Positions 1 through 8,033 of a DNA stretch of 64,000 bases are shown piece by piece (position 1 is the first letter of the stretch; every line of letters begins with the position of its first letter). The position numbers and the translations under genes are program-made. The notes under the pieces are model-generated. The model did not search any database and was not told the DNA's origin. It saw only the letters and a program-made list of their open reading frames with translations. The DNA comes from Candidatus Poribacteria bacterium (GTDB lineage Bacteria > Poribacteria > WGA-4E > WGA-3G): positions 62,001-126,000 of the forward strand of contig JAPPII010000114.1 of NCBI GenBank assembly GCA_028820845.1, in the 5' to 3' direction.

Positions 1-75
1 CTGTAAATGTCAAAAAAATCTACAGAAAATGTGAAAATTTCTAAAAATCCGATAAATGGATGAACCACGCGTTGA

Positions 76-1194
76 CTAAAATCGGTCGGGCCACCAAACG
101 TGCGGATGACCGAGTGGAAAGAGGATTTCCAGCACGGGAATAATTCCTTCGCTTACCGAAACATCGGGTTCAATGACGAGATCTTCAATGCTTCGTCTCC
201 CCATCATCAATTGGATGAGTTTATCCTGTGGCATCTCAAGATTGAAGGTGTTCGCTCGACTGTTGGTATGTGCAACGCTGCCCTTATCAATTTCTAAGCA
301 ATCCTGTCCGATATCTGTTGAGATGAGGATCTTCCCGCTCCACTCTGAGAGATCGGCAGAACGTCGTAGACGTTTTCCCAATTCACTACTAATCCCTTTT
401 AAGGTGCTTGATTGGTTGATAATCCGCATCATACCCGCGCTGTTCTTTGGGTTATTGGTATGTGTTCGGCAGCCATAACGTCGACAAAAGATAGTGAATG
501 GATGGTCTGCGGGGATATGGCACTGGACCTGTGCTGCCCCAGTGTGTTTGGCACGGTCCGCAAGAAAGCAGACGATTGTCTCAAAAATCGTTCTGTCTTG
601 GAATCCGATGTCACAGAGGATACAGTTCTCCTCCGTATCGTCACAGACGAAATAGCCGACTACCATATCACCTTCGTCCAGGACGACATACGGGTCAGCG
701 TCAACCCTAAAGTTGCTCCCCATCTTGAATTTTTTCCAACGGGTCTCGTCTCGCAGAGGCGTACCCGTTCGTTCGGCGTTGTTTGCTGCGTAGAGCGACA
801 ATATCTCTGGTGCGTCGTTCTTCTCAAATTTACGGATCTGATATGTAGGTACAGCTGCCTGTGCCTCCTCCGTTTCAAGATAGATCCATGTTTCGGGTAT
901 CACTGTTGCGTAGCCAAACTTAGGATAGAAGTTCGGGATACCAAATAGCATCGCGACATCGAATCCATTCTCGGTCATGAACGCTGTAGAGTCCTCCATG
1001 ACGCGCCGAGAATATCCTTTATTACGATGCGCTTCATTCGTGCCGACACCGGCGATGCCACCCATCTTGAGTTTTGCAGACCCGAATCGCATCTGATATT
1101 CAATGAGCCATAGACGACTCACATCTTCTTTATCTTCAGTCGAGAGCGATATCCGCCAAGTATTATCAGGTTGTGAGAACCGATCAATTTTCAT
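76..1194 (-). CDS. Eis-like GNAT N-acetyltransferase
   Basis: The 372-aa product has an N-terminal GNAT domain: the acetyl-CoA loop region reads GVGTNEAHRNKGYSRRVM, followed by a helix and FYPKFGY. A second GNAT-like half follows (about residues 115-260), and the C-terminal ~100 residues resemble a sterol-carrier-protein-type domain ending in HVWWPDRF. This three-part order and length fit the Eis family of acyl-CoA-dependent acetyltransferases, which modify amines on small molecules or proteins in the cytosol. The ATG is preceded by GAGGGG. It is the last of a run of minus-strand enzyme genes and shows no operon partner. The family call is from motif reading; the substrate is unknown. Confidence 0.8.
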   Translation of the reverse strand: MKIDRFSQPDNTWRISLSTEDKEDVSRLWLIEYQMRFGSAKLKMGGIAGVGTNEAHRNKGYSRRVMEDSTAFMTENGFDVAMLFGIPNFYPKFGYATVIPETWIYLETEEAQAAVPTYQIRKFEKNDAPEILSLYAANNAERTGTPLRDETRWKKFKMGSNFRVDADPYVVLDEGDMVVGYFVCDDTEENCILCDIGFQDRTIFETIVCFLADRAKHTGAAQVQCHIPADHPFTIFCRRYGCRTHTNNPKNSAGMMRIINQSSTLKGISSELGKRLRRSADLSEWSGKILISTDIGQDCLEIDKGSVAHTNSRANTFNLEMPQDKLIQLMMGRRSIEDLVIEPDVSVSEGIIPVLEILFPLGHPHVWWPDRF

Positions 1195-1225
1195 CGCACC
1201 CCTCTATTGTTTCAATTGTTATGTC

Positions 1226-1699
1226 TTAATCTCTTGGTTTTGATAGTTTATGCATTACAGCGGCATATAATGCCTTGGACTCATTCTCGAATGGTCCGGG
1301 TTTACCAAAATTTTCTGGAAAGTATGAGAACAGACGCGCTTCGCTGACTTCATTAAGGTCTGTTGGGTTCCCTAACGCTTCGATTTCTCCCCAGTAAGCG
1401 ATTCCCCAGTATTCGAGGTTGTACATGAAGCAGTGTACGTAACACAAAACTTCAAGGTTTCTCAGTGTTGCCCCCGTTTCCTCCAGGAGTTCACGGTGTG
1501 CTGCTTCTTCAGCCGTTTCTCTGGATTCGACGCGTCCGCTGGGTAGTACCCAGATGCCCTTATCGCGCCATTTGCAGAAGAGAATTTGGTTTTGTTGATG
1601 CGCGACGCAATTGATAAACTCAATTTTCCCTACATTTGCTGGGGGTTCCCCGAAATAGAGAAACATGTGTCCGTCTTGTTCTTCAATCTTTTGACTCAC
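1226..1699 (-). CDS. Nudix hydrolase
   Basis: A 157-aa protein with a complete Nudix box: G, five residues, E, seven residues, then RELLEETGA, matching GX5EX7REUXEEXGU. These residues bind the divalent metal and catalyse hydrolysis of nucleoside diphosphate-X compounds. The start is GTG, preceded by GAAAGGAAAG. It overlaps the end of the upstream carbonic anhydrase gene by 17 bp, so the two are probably translated from one message. The substrate cannot be told from sequence; the WRDKGIWVLPSGRVE stretch is typical of MutT/NUDT-like members. Confidence 0.88.
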   Translation of the reverse strand: MSQKIEEQDGHMFLYFGEPPANVGKIEFINCVAHQQNQILFCKWRDKGIWVLPSGRVESRETAEEAAHRELLEETGATLRNLEVLCYVHCFMYNLEYWGIAYWGEIEALGNPTDLNEVSEARLFSYFPENFGKPGPFENESKALYAAVMHKLSKPRD

Positions 1700-2435
1700 A
1701 ATCTTTCCTTTCAGTAGAATCTACGATCAGTTTTCGTCCATTCAAAGGTTGTACGGGTCGGTTGTTACCGGACATGATTGATTTAAATGCTGCGACTTGC
1801 GAGTGGGACATCTCGATGGGAGTTGTCAGAACGAACCACTTAACACCTTCTGAACAGGGAGGTGTTGTCAACGAACCGGTATAGCGATAGGTGTGTTTTC
1901 TGCTCGGCAACAGATCGTAAGCATTTAAAATAACATCTTTGTTCTGTTTAGATTCACCTATGGTTGATGGCAGATACTCCCAAAAGGGATTAAATGCTGT
2001 ATTGATGCGTCCGCTTTTAATAAGCACCCCAATAACAGCCAACGTCCCGTTTTCACTTTCATGGACGAGATGCATCTCCATGTCGGATAGGTCTCCTGCC
2101 ACTGTATGTTCGCTGGGAGCATGAAAGTGGAATTCCAGAAGGTGGTATTTCGTTGCATCAACCTCAATCCAACTGCCTTGCTGGTATGCAACTGTGATTG
2201 TATTCCCGGTATTGTGGATGTTCAAAGATGTAGGTTGGTAATTAAAAGTAATTGGTAGAAGTTTCGTTGGTGTGGGATTCACGAGATCAATCGGAGATTG
2301 GTGTATTCCTGCACCGCACAATTGATATTCCGGACTGAGTCGTTCCCAAACGTCTGGTCCGTTTTCTGCTTCATAGCCCCAGCACACTGGCTCAATATGC
2401 TGGATAACTTTCTTTTCTTTTTTGTTTTCGTTCAT
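1683..2435 (-). CDS. Alpha-class carbonic anhydrase
   Basis: A 250-aa alpha carbonic anhydrase (CO2 + H2O to bicarbonate + H+). Seen: HQSPIDL near residue 45, the zinc histidines H103 and H105 in EFHFHAPSEH, H122 in MHLVHE, and the substrate-pocket LTTPPCSEGV near the C-terminus. Alpha-class enzymes of Gram-negative bacteria are normally exported, but the N-terminus (MNENKKEKKVIQHIEPVCWG) is polar and charged with no hydrophobic core, so a cytosolic location is inferred. The upstream RBS is weak. It overlaps the following Nudix gene by 17 bp. Confidence 0.92.
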   Translation of the reverse strand: MNENKKEKKVIQHIEPVCWGYEAENGPDVWERLSPEYQLCGAGIHQSPIDLVNPTPTKLLPITFNYQPTSLNIHNTGNTITVAYQQGSWIEVDATKYHLLEFHFHAPSEHTVAGDLSDMEMHLVHESENGTLAVIGVLIKSGRINTAFNPFWEYLPSTIGESKQNKDVILNAYDLLPSRKHTYRYTGSLTTPPCSEGVKWFVLTTPIEMSHSQVAAFKSIMSGNNRPVQPLNGRKLIVDSTERKDCESKD

Positions 2436-2498
2436 ATAAGTGTAAGTAAATGATGAAACTATTCCTTATTTTTCCTTATTATGTCAAAGGTGACACTC

Positions 2499-2864
2499 TT
2501 ATCCGATGGTTTTATCTTTTCGCTGATGGATAATAACGCGATTGCCATCGGGGTCTTCGATAATCGCCCAAAAACATACAGCGGATTCACCTACAGGCGA
2601 AAGAGCGTGTATTCCTGCTTGTTCTAATTCTTGGACAGCAGCTTTCGCGTCGGCAACTGCAAGCGCGACCGTCCCTCCACCGGGTTGCGTAAAATCATAA
2701 CCCTGTCCTAATACCAATGTGCCTGGATTAATCTCGAATTCCGCCCATGTCCCTTCATGCACCAAACATGCCAGTGGAATTCCAAGTAGGTCACGATAAA
2801 AGGTGAACGATTTCTGCATATCGCTCACCGCGAAGAAAGTAAAGTCAATGCCTAATATATTCAC
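2499..2864 (-). CDS. VOC (glyoxalase/bleomycin-resistance) family protein
   Basis: A small protein of one VOC module: beta-alpha-beta-beta-beta units with GIDFTFFAVSDMQKSFTFYRDLLGIPL in the first half and PDGNRVIIHQ at the end. VOC proteins bind a metal or a small ligand between two such units, usually as dimers. The frame is open to a GTG at 2891, but an AGGAGG at 2878-2883 lies inside that extension, so I chose the downstream GTG at 2864 (121 aa); the 13-nt spacing is longer than usual. Function beyond the fold is unknown. Confidence 0.75.
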   Translation of the reverse strand: MNILGIDFTFFAVSDMQKSFTFYRDLLGIPLACLVHEGTWAEFEINPGTLVLGQGYDFTQPGGGTVALAVADAKAAVQELEQAGIHALSPVGESAVCFWAIIEDPDGNRVIIHQRKDKTIG

Positions 2865-2906
2865 TTGACAACTGTAGCCTCCTCTGCTCACGCCTACAAT
2901 GATGTA

Positions 2907-3866
2907 CTAAGCAGCAAGGGTTTGGATGGGGTATTCACCATCGTGTTCGGATGCTGTCCAGAACGGACTCCAATCTGTGGCTCGATCCTTTCCGATGTAA
3001 AGTGTCTTTCCAATAGCTGCCCACGCTGTTCCATCGGATGCGAACGCAATACTCCCTGTGCTAATCCGATCGATGGATTCTGTGAGCTGCTCGTTCAGTT
3101 GGGTCCACGTTCTGCCGCCGTTCTCCGAGCGACAGAGCCATGCACCACCGCCTCTGGGTCCGTTTTGGACCGTGGCAATCAGAAGGTCTGGGTCTGTTGG
3201 ATGTACAGCAATAGCGGTGCCGTAGCGACGCGGTAAACCTTGAGGCCGATGTTCCCATGAGTTTCCACGGTCTGTACTGATATAAACGCCGTTGGCGGTG
3301 TTTGCGTAAACTTGATGATCGTCCACAGGACACGTAGTGACCTGATGGACATCTTTATTGAGGTCTGGCGTGACGGGTTCCCACGAAATCCCTTCATCGG
3401 GGGAACGCATGATACTTCCGACATGGATGTCTGCATAACAAAAGCCGTCTTGGGTTTTGGCAAGCGTCCGCACGGCTGGGGGACCGCCCCAGGGTGTATA
3501 CCATTCTTCTCTACACGGTAATTCATCAAACGCGACGATGCGTTCTGCTGGCCCCTCTTCTCCAACGAGGCGATAGACATAAGCACCTTCATCCGTTCCG
3601 ATGAGCAGCGTCAACGGATTTTCACGGATAAGCAGCAAAGAAGCAATAGGATCTTCAATGCCGGTCGGAATCTGTTTCGGGTCGTTTTCTGACAGAAGCA
3701 GGAGTGTTCCGTCCGATAGAGCGAACACGGCGGCTTGACCGTTTGCCAGTGAAACCATTGCGCCGTAGCCGAGGTTTTGATGATCTGTGCCTTTATAGAC
3801 TTGAATGGGGTCGCTACCTCCGTTGTTCTCGACGGTATAGATAGCGTTGTAAGTGGCAATAAACAT
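2907..3866 (-). CDS. BNR/sialidase-like beta-propeller protein
   Basis: A 319-aa protein with repeated Asp-box (BNR) motifs of the S-x-D-x-G-x-x-W type: SPDEGISWEP, STDRGNSWEH and SENGGRTWTQ, followed by GKDRATDW. This pattern marks a beta-propeller like sialidases, VPS10/sortilin or YCF48-type proteins. There is no signal peptide (MFIATYNAIYTVENNGG), so a cytosolic or leaderless protein is inferred. AAAGGAG stands upstream of the ATG. No sialidase arginine triad can be assigned, so I do not call it an enzyme. Confidence 0.78.
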   Translation of the reverse strand: MFIATYNAIYTVENNGGSDPIQVYKGTDHQNLGYGAMVSLANGQAAVFALSDGTLLLLSENDPKQIPTGIEDPIASLLLIRENPLTLLIGTDEGAYVYRLVGEEGPAERIVAFDELPCREEWYTPWGGPPAVRTLAKTQDGFCYADIHVGSIMRSPDEGISWEPVTPDLNKDVHQVTTCPVDDHQVYANTANGVYISTDRGNSWEHRPQGLPRRYGTAIAVHPTDPDLLIATVQNGPRGGGAWLCRSENGGRTWTQLNEQLTESIDRISTGSIAFASDGTAWAAIGKTLYIGKDRATDWSPFWTASEHDGEYPIQTLAA

Positions 3867-3919
3867 TATGTTTTCTCCTTTGTTTTAACAAACAACTGAC
3901 ACACAACAGAATTCCTTTT

Positions 3920-4561
3920 CTAAGCATGCAGCATTTTCATAAATGTATCGTAGTTTGAAAAGTCTTCGACCCAAAAATTACATTTTCCTTTTAAACGTGC
4001 TCCGACTCCTATGAAGTGCCATCCGAGTTCTTGAGTCGCTTGCATATCCCATTCAGCGTCACCTATATATACGATGCGCTGGAAGTTATTCCCTAACGCA
4101 AATAAGCATTTCTTCATAATCGTTACGCGTTCGTCACCATCGTCACTGGAAGTTAAAACCGTATTCCTCAAATTAAATCCTGCATGCTGGAGTTTCATCT
4201 TGGCGGTATGTCTCCAACCGCCTGTAGCGAATCCAACTTCGTAGTTATCTGCAGCAGTAAGTTTATTAATCAGGTGAATAGCACCTTCTTTTGCACAGCA
4301 TTTTCCACTGTTTTGAAGATACTGCCTAATCAATTCGCCGAATTTCGTACGGACTTCCTTGATTTGTGCCTTTTCCCGAATTTTATTTTCTTCCATAATT
4401 TGTCGCAAACTACCTGTGTCGGTTACATTTTTATATTTGCTCCAATCATTATGGATGTGAACTTCACCCAAGACCTCTCTTATGGCGGAGATGTAACAAG
4501 CATCATCAAAACCGAAACTTTCGACTAAAGTGCCGTCGATGTCGAATATTGTGGCGATCAT
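3920..4561 (-). CDS. HAD-superfamily phosphatase
   Basis: A 213-aa haloacid dehalogenase-type hydrolase. Motif I is FDIDGTLVES (nucleophile D7, general acid D9), motif II is the T in VGFATGGW, the motif III lysine lies near MKKCLFALG, and motif IV is YIGDAEWDM. The helical cap between motifs I and II fits subfamily IA (phosphoglycolate phosphatase / beta-phosphoglucomutase-like). The substrate is not identifiable. Confidence 0.85.
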   Translation of the reverse strand: MIATIFDIDGTLVESFGFDDACYISAIREVLGEVHIHNDWSKYKNVTDTGSLRQIMEENKIREKAQIKEVRTKFGELIRQYLQNSGKCCAKEGAIHLINKLTAADNYEVGFATGGWRHTAKMKLQHAGFNLRNTVLTSSDDGDERVTIMKKCLFALGNNFQRIVYIGDAEWDMQATQELGWHFIGVGARLKGKCNFWVEDFSNYDTFMKMLHA

Positions 4562-4595
4562 TTGTTACCGTCTTCTTAATAGGTTTTAGTCAGGT

Positions 4596-5429
4596 TTACC
4601 CGTATGCCATCTCAGGATGTTTGCCGAGAACGCGCAGCAAGCGTTCATCAGCGCCTTCCAAGACATAATCAGGCATGCGGTAGTTTAGATAGGGCCAAAA
4701 CCGTTGTGCGACGAATCGTTGTCCATAGACTTGGTGGAACAAATAACGTACTTGGTCGGTCTGGTTTGGCGCGCCGCGGTGCCACGTTTGTCCGTTGAGT
4801 AGGTAGAGGTCCCCGGCTTTCATGAGGAGTGAAACGGGTTCTTTACCCTCAAAGGTTGGCTGTTCTGGTTCATCGGGTTGCCGCCCAGAGTAGTGGCTCC
4901 CGGGAACAAATTGGGATGGACCGTATTTCACATCGTCCTGATCGGTGAGGGCGATTTGGATGGACATGCGGAACACAGGCATCCGTAGCTTTGGGTCGTG
5001 CCGTTCCATCTCAGGTGTGATCGGAAATTCCACACCATCGTCAACGTGGAAGCGGTTGATACCTAAATCTTTGCGGTTGAGGATACAACCTTGGGCGATA
5101 CAGTGGCAGTGCTCACCAAGCACGGTTTCTGCGATGCTGATAATCGGCTCGCGCACGAGTAGGTCGCGAAACATAAGATCGCACTCAAAAAGACGATGCA
5201 CGACAATAGGGGATTTTCCATCTTGCCGAGAACCTTTGACATTGCGCATCTGTAAGAAGTAAGGTTCCGAGAAGATTTCATCAACGCGTGCAACGATCCG
5301 TTCACACTCTTCGCGTGAGAGCACATTTCGGACAATCGTTGCCCCATTGTGATAAAAATCCTCCAAGATAGCATTCAAGGTATCCGAAGGTAAAGGTTCA
5401 GCCGGAAGTGCTTGTTCTTTGGTTTCCAT
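4596..5429 (-). CDS. Phytanoyl-CoA dioxygenase (PhyH) family protein
   Basis: A 277-aa Fe(II)/2-oxoglutarate-dependent oxygenase of the PhyH family. The double-stranded beta-helix iron ligands are visible as the H and D of RFHVDDG and the distal H of NGQTWHRGAPNQT; the arginine a few residues later (QVRYLF) would bind 2-oxoglutarate. It shares the WHRG(A/G)PNQ signature and the C-terminal plan (RFxxxxFWPYLNYxMP) with the second PhyH gene at 41777-42586, so the two are paralogues. Substrate unknown. Confidence 0.87.
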   Translation of the reverse strand: METKEQALPAEPLPSDTLNAILEDFYHNGATIVRNVLSREECERIVARVDEIFSEPYFLQMRNVKGSRQDGKSPIVVHRLFECDLMFRDLLVREPIISIAETVLGEHCHCIAQGCILNRKDLGINRFHVDDGVEFPITPEMERHDPKLRMPVFRMSIQIALTDQDDVKYGPSQFVPGSHYSGRQPDEPEQPTFEGKEPVSLLMKAGDLYLLNGQTWHRGAPNQTDQVRYLFHQVYGQRFVAQRFWPYLNYRMPDYVLEGADERLLRVLGKHPEMAYG

Positions 5430-5526
5430 GATTCTGAATCCTAATATGGATTGGGCGGTGTAAAGATTCTATTGATATTCCGTAATCGCTTCAGGATTTT
5501 TCATTGTTAACCTCGCCGTGTCTCAA

Positions 5527-5564
5527 TTAAGAAAGAAGTTGGGTTTCGCTGTGCTCAACCCAAC
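5527..5564 (-). terminator. Rho-independent terminator of the DUF5069 gene
   Basis: Read on the minus strand, an 8-bp stem GTTGGGTT / AACCCAAC (5538-5545 and 5557-5564) is followed by TTCTTTCTT. It lies 26 bp after the stop codon at 5591. Confidence 0.7.
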
Positions 5565-5590
5565 CTACGTTTCTTCACCCACCAATCAAT

Positions 5591-6874
5591 TTACGACGCA
5601 AAGGTCTTCTCATCATCAAGATCCATCAGTGCGAACCATGTTTTAATGTCCGTTCGCTCTGGCGCGATTTTGTTAATCATCTTCGCCATAAGTGCCTCAT
5701 AGCGTTCATCTGTGGGGCCCATCTGGGTCATCCGTTCGTTATAGGCTTCGATATCCGCTTGGCTTTTCGGATGGTTTTCCGTCAACCACGCCTCAATCTC
5801 TGCGTCGGTCGACAAAGTCTTCAATGCCTCAGCAAATTCTGCGGCGGAGATTCCTAAAAAACCGAGCGTTGCCCGGTCAATGCCTGAATCCTCACCGAAA
5901 AAATAAGCACCCAGCGAGTTGCTATTAGATGCGCGCCCTTTGTCAATCAACCGTGCGAGTTGAACCATGCCATAGACGTCTGTATTATAAGGGCTCCGTG
6001 GTGCGCGGCGGTTAAGGTCGATAATACCGAAGCTCAATTGATCGTCCACATCTTGAAGCTGGACCCAGGTGGTAATGTCCGTGCGCGTTGGATCTACTTC
6101 TTGACATCGCGCTTCAAACCGTTCCCGTGTTGTTTCATTGGGTCCATAGTTTACGAGCGTTTCGTTGAATTCATCGATTTCGGCTTGTGATTTACCGGAG
6201 TTTTCCCGGACCCATGCGCCAATTTCAAGGTCGTTGGGATTGTTAACCGCTGCCTCTTGGAAATCATCTGCAGAAATACCGAGGAATGTTAGGATGCGGA
6301 CATCTTGTCCAGAATTATCGCCGTATAGGTATTCACCGATTTTCTCGGCACGTTCAGCGCGCGCTTTATCAGCCATTCGAGCGACGCCGCAGATACCGCC
6401 TACGTCTTTGGCGCGTGCACTGCGCGGAGGTCCAGCAATGAGATCCACCTGCCAGAAGCTTCCCCAATCGTCCAATTCCATGGACTGGAGTACGGTTGTG
6501 ATGTCAGTTCTGCCGGGCGCGTAGCGAGCGAGCCTTTCTTTCAGGCGTTGTTTGTGTCCTTCAGTATCTGGGTTTAAGTTGATGGTTGCCTCGTTGAATT
6601 CTGCGATCTCTGCCTCGGTCTTTCCACTTGTTTCGAGTACCCACTGTCCGAGGGCAGCATCATCATATTCGCCAGCTGCTTCGGCATAAGCGTCAGCGGT
6701 AATTCCCAAAAACACTAAGACTTGCCGATCCAAGCCCGAGTTTTCGCCGTAGAGATACTCGCCGAGTGTTTCTGCGTTATGTGCGCGTGCTTTGTCTGTC
6801 AGCCGTGCCGCACCTACGATTCCGGCAACGCTCAAGTTTGTAGGTCGACGTGGTGGTTGGCGTGTCAAATCCAT
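5591..6874 (-). CDS. Triple DUF5069-domain protein
   Basis: Three copies of a ~140-residue domain in tandem. Each starts DL(T/I/N)..PPR(R/S), carries ARL.DKARA..A..LGEY.YGENSG.DR...FLGI, then SGKT.AEI.EFN, and ends (P)xRTDI.TW..L.D.DD. The pattern (DLT..PPRSP..KL.G...L.R..DK.RA) is that of DUF5069. The frame is open 128 codons further, but that extension crosses the opposite gene's promoter; the ATG at 6874 opens the first repeat (MDLTRQPPRRP) and has GGAAGG 11 nt upstream. Product 427 aa, no signal peptide. Single-domain members are usual, so the triple form is the oddity. Function unknown. Confidence 0.8.
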   Translation of the reverse strand: MDLTRQPPRRPTNLSVAGIVGAARLTDKARAHNAETLGEYLYGENSGLDRQVLVFLGITADAYAEAAGEYDDAALGQWVLETSGKTEAEIAEFNEATINLNPDTEGHKQRLKERLARYAPGRTDITTVLQSMELDDWGSFWQVDLIAGPPRSARAKDVGGICGVARMADKARAERAEKIGEYLYGDNSGQDVRILTFLGISADDFQEAAVNNPNDLEIGAWVRENSGKSQAEIDEFNETLVNYGPNETTRERFEARCQEVDPTRTDITTWVQLQDVDDQLSFGIIDLNRRAPRSPYNTDVYGMVQLARLIDKGRASNSNSLGAYFFGEDSGIDRATLGFLGISAAEFAEALKTLSTDAEIEAWLTENHPKSQADIEAYNERMTQMGPTDERYEALMAKMINKIAPERTDIKTWFALMDLDDEKTFAS

Positions 6875-6926
6875 AATTGATATATCCTTCCAGTTCAAGA
6901 AATGAGATATTATGTCTTCCGCCAGT

Positions 6927-6954
6927 ATTTTATCATATTTAAACGGTGTGTCAA
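6927..6954 (-). promoter_or_regulatory. Sigma-70-type promoter for the DUF5069 gene
   Basis: Minus-strand TTGACA (complement of 6949-6954), 16 bp, TAAAAT (complement of 6927-6932), about 50 bp upstream of the chosen ATG. It is divergent to the cupin promoter. Confidence 0.6.
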
Positions 6955-6985
6955 GAGAAAATCTGAATGCATTTCCTAATTTATC

Positions 6986-7014
6986 TTGACATTTTTCAGG
7001 GAAAATGCTATGTT
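6986..7014 (+). promoter_or_regulatory. Sigma-70-type promoter for the cupin gene
   Basis: TTGACA at 6986-6991, a 17-bp spacer, and an extended -10 TGC-TATGTT (TATGTT at 7009-7014). It lies 28 bp before the ATG at 7042. Confidence 0.72.
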
Positions 7015-7041
7015 TGTCATAAAAGCGCATGGAGGAACGCG

Positions 7042-7674
7042 ATGGGATTCCCTGTTTACGATTACCGCACGGATATACGGAATGTGTTGGTGACCCCGCA
7101 AATTCGTTCTCGTTTCCTAAGGATGGAGCCTGGACAGAGTGCTCAACGCCATAGTCATGACTTAGGACATGAGATTTTCCTGATCCTCGAAGGACGCGTC
7201 GAATTTGAAATTGATGGCGAAACCGAGGAGTTGGGACCGGGACAGATGTGTATTGCATTGGCGGATCAACCGCACACGGTGCGCGTTCTTGGTAATGAAC
7301 CGATGACGATGTATCTGTCCGTTACACCACATATCCACCCGACGCACACGCCGCGGACAGAGGACGGCGAACGGCTACCACATAATTTCGTCCCTGCTCG
7401 CGCTTATGATGTCGAACCGAATATGCAGGTGTCTGTATCGGAACTCGTTGCGCGCCAAATACATGCATCACAGTTGCTTGAGGAGTTGACTCAAGCTTGT
7501 ACAGCGGTTCAACAGGAGATGGGCAACCAACTGAAGGCGGCACTTGCTGAAGGTGATATGGATACGGCTACTGCAGCGCGTAAAGCAATGTGGGAGGCGA
7601 TCTATCCGGTTTACAAGACACTTGCTGAATTGGGAGATGTTTGGAATACGCTTGCTCCGCGTGTAACCGATTGA
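7042..7674 (+). CDS. Cupin-domain protein
   Basis: A 210-aa protein with one cupin barrel in its first ~110 residues. Motif 1 reads GQSAQRHSHDLGHEIFLILEGRVE (metal ligands H, H, E) and motif 2 reads MCIALADQPHTVRV (H). A helical C-terminal half (residues ~130-210) has no recognised fold. The start at 7042 is fixed by GGAGG six bases upstream; the longer open frame from 6967 would run through the promoter. A small-molecule-binding or isomerase/dioxygenase role is possible but unproven. Confidence 0.82.
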   Translation: MGFPVYDYRTDIRNVLVTPQIRSRFLRMEPGQSAQRHSHDLGHEIFLILEGRVEFEIDGETEELGPGQMCIALADQPHTVRVLGNEPMTMYLSVTPHIHPTHTPRTEDGERLPHNFVPARAYDVEPNMQVSVSELVARQIHASQLLEELTQACTAVQQEMGNQLKAALAEGDMDTATAARKAMWEAIYPVYKTLAELGDVWNTLAPRVTD

Positions 7675-8033
7675 GTTGTTTCGCAGACGAACTGACAAAC
7701 TCTGATCCGCCTCGTCGGTTTTTAACTTGTTTTATCTTGGTGTCTATGGTATACTTAAATCAACAAAGAGGGCGTTACCTAATTTATTTGGGAAAATTGC
7801 CCGATTTGAACCGAATTTGATTTAACAACGTTTAAATTGTTTAATATTAGGATAGACTTCTCTTTTGGTTTGGAAAACCTCGTTTAAGCGATCCAACTTT
7901 GTGTATCTAACGAAAGCACGCCAACGCAGAGGGTATCCTAAATCTTGATGGATTTCTTTTGAACGAGGAATTGATCTCTGTCCCACAAGGTGGAGAAAAT
8001 GTCACAATATAAATGAATTGTAAGGAGTACCTT
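7675..8033 (+). promoter_or_regulatory. Intergenic leader with candidate promoter
   Basis: 359 bases without a gene. A candidate promoter is TTGTTT (7727-7732), 17 bp, TATACT (7750-7755), giving a long (~270 nt) leader to the gene at 8034. Just before the SD, ACAAT (8004-8008) and ATTGT (8017-8021) can pair. The same TCACAATATAAATGAATTG leader recurs before the paralogue (from 9841). Nothing else was recognised. Confidence 0.4.

Noticed and set aside
6875-7258. 128-codon upstream extension of the DUF5069 gene
   Set aside because: It crosses both divergent promoters and the opposite gene; the internal ATG at 6874 opens the first domain and has an RBS.
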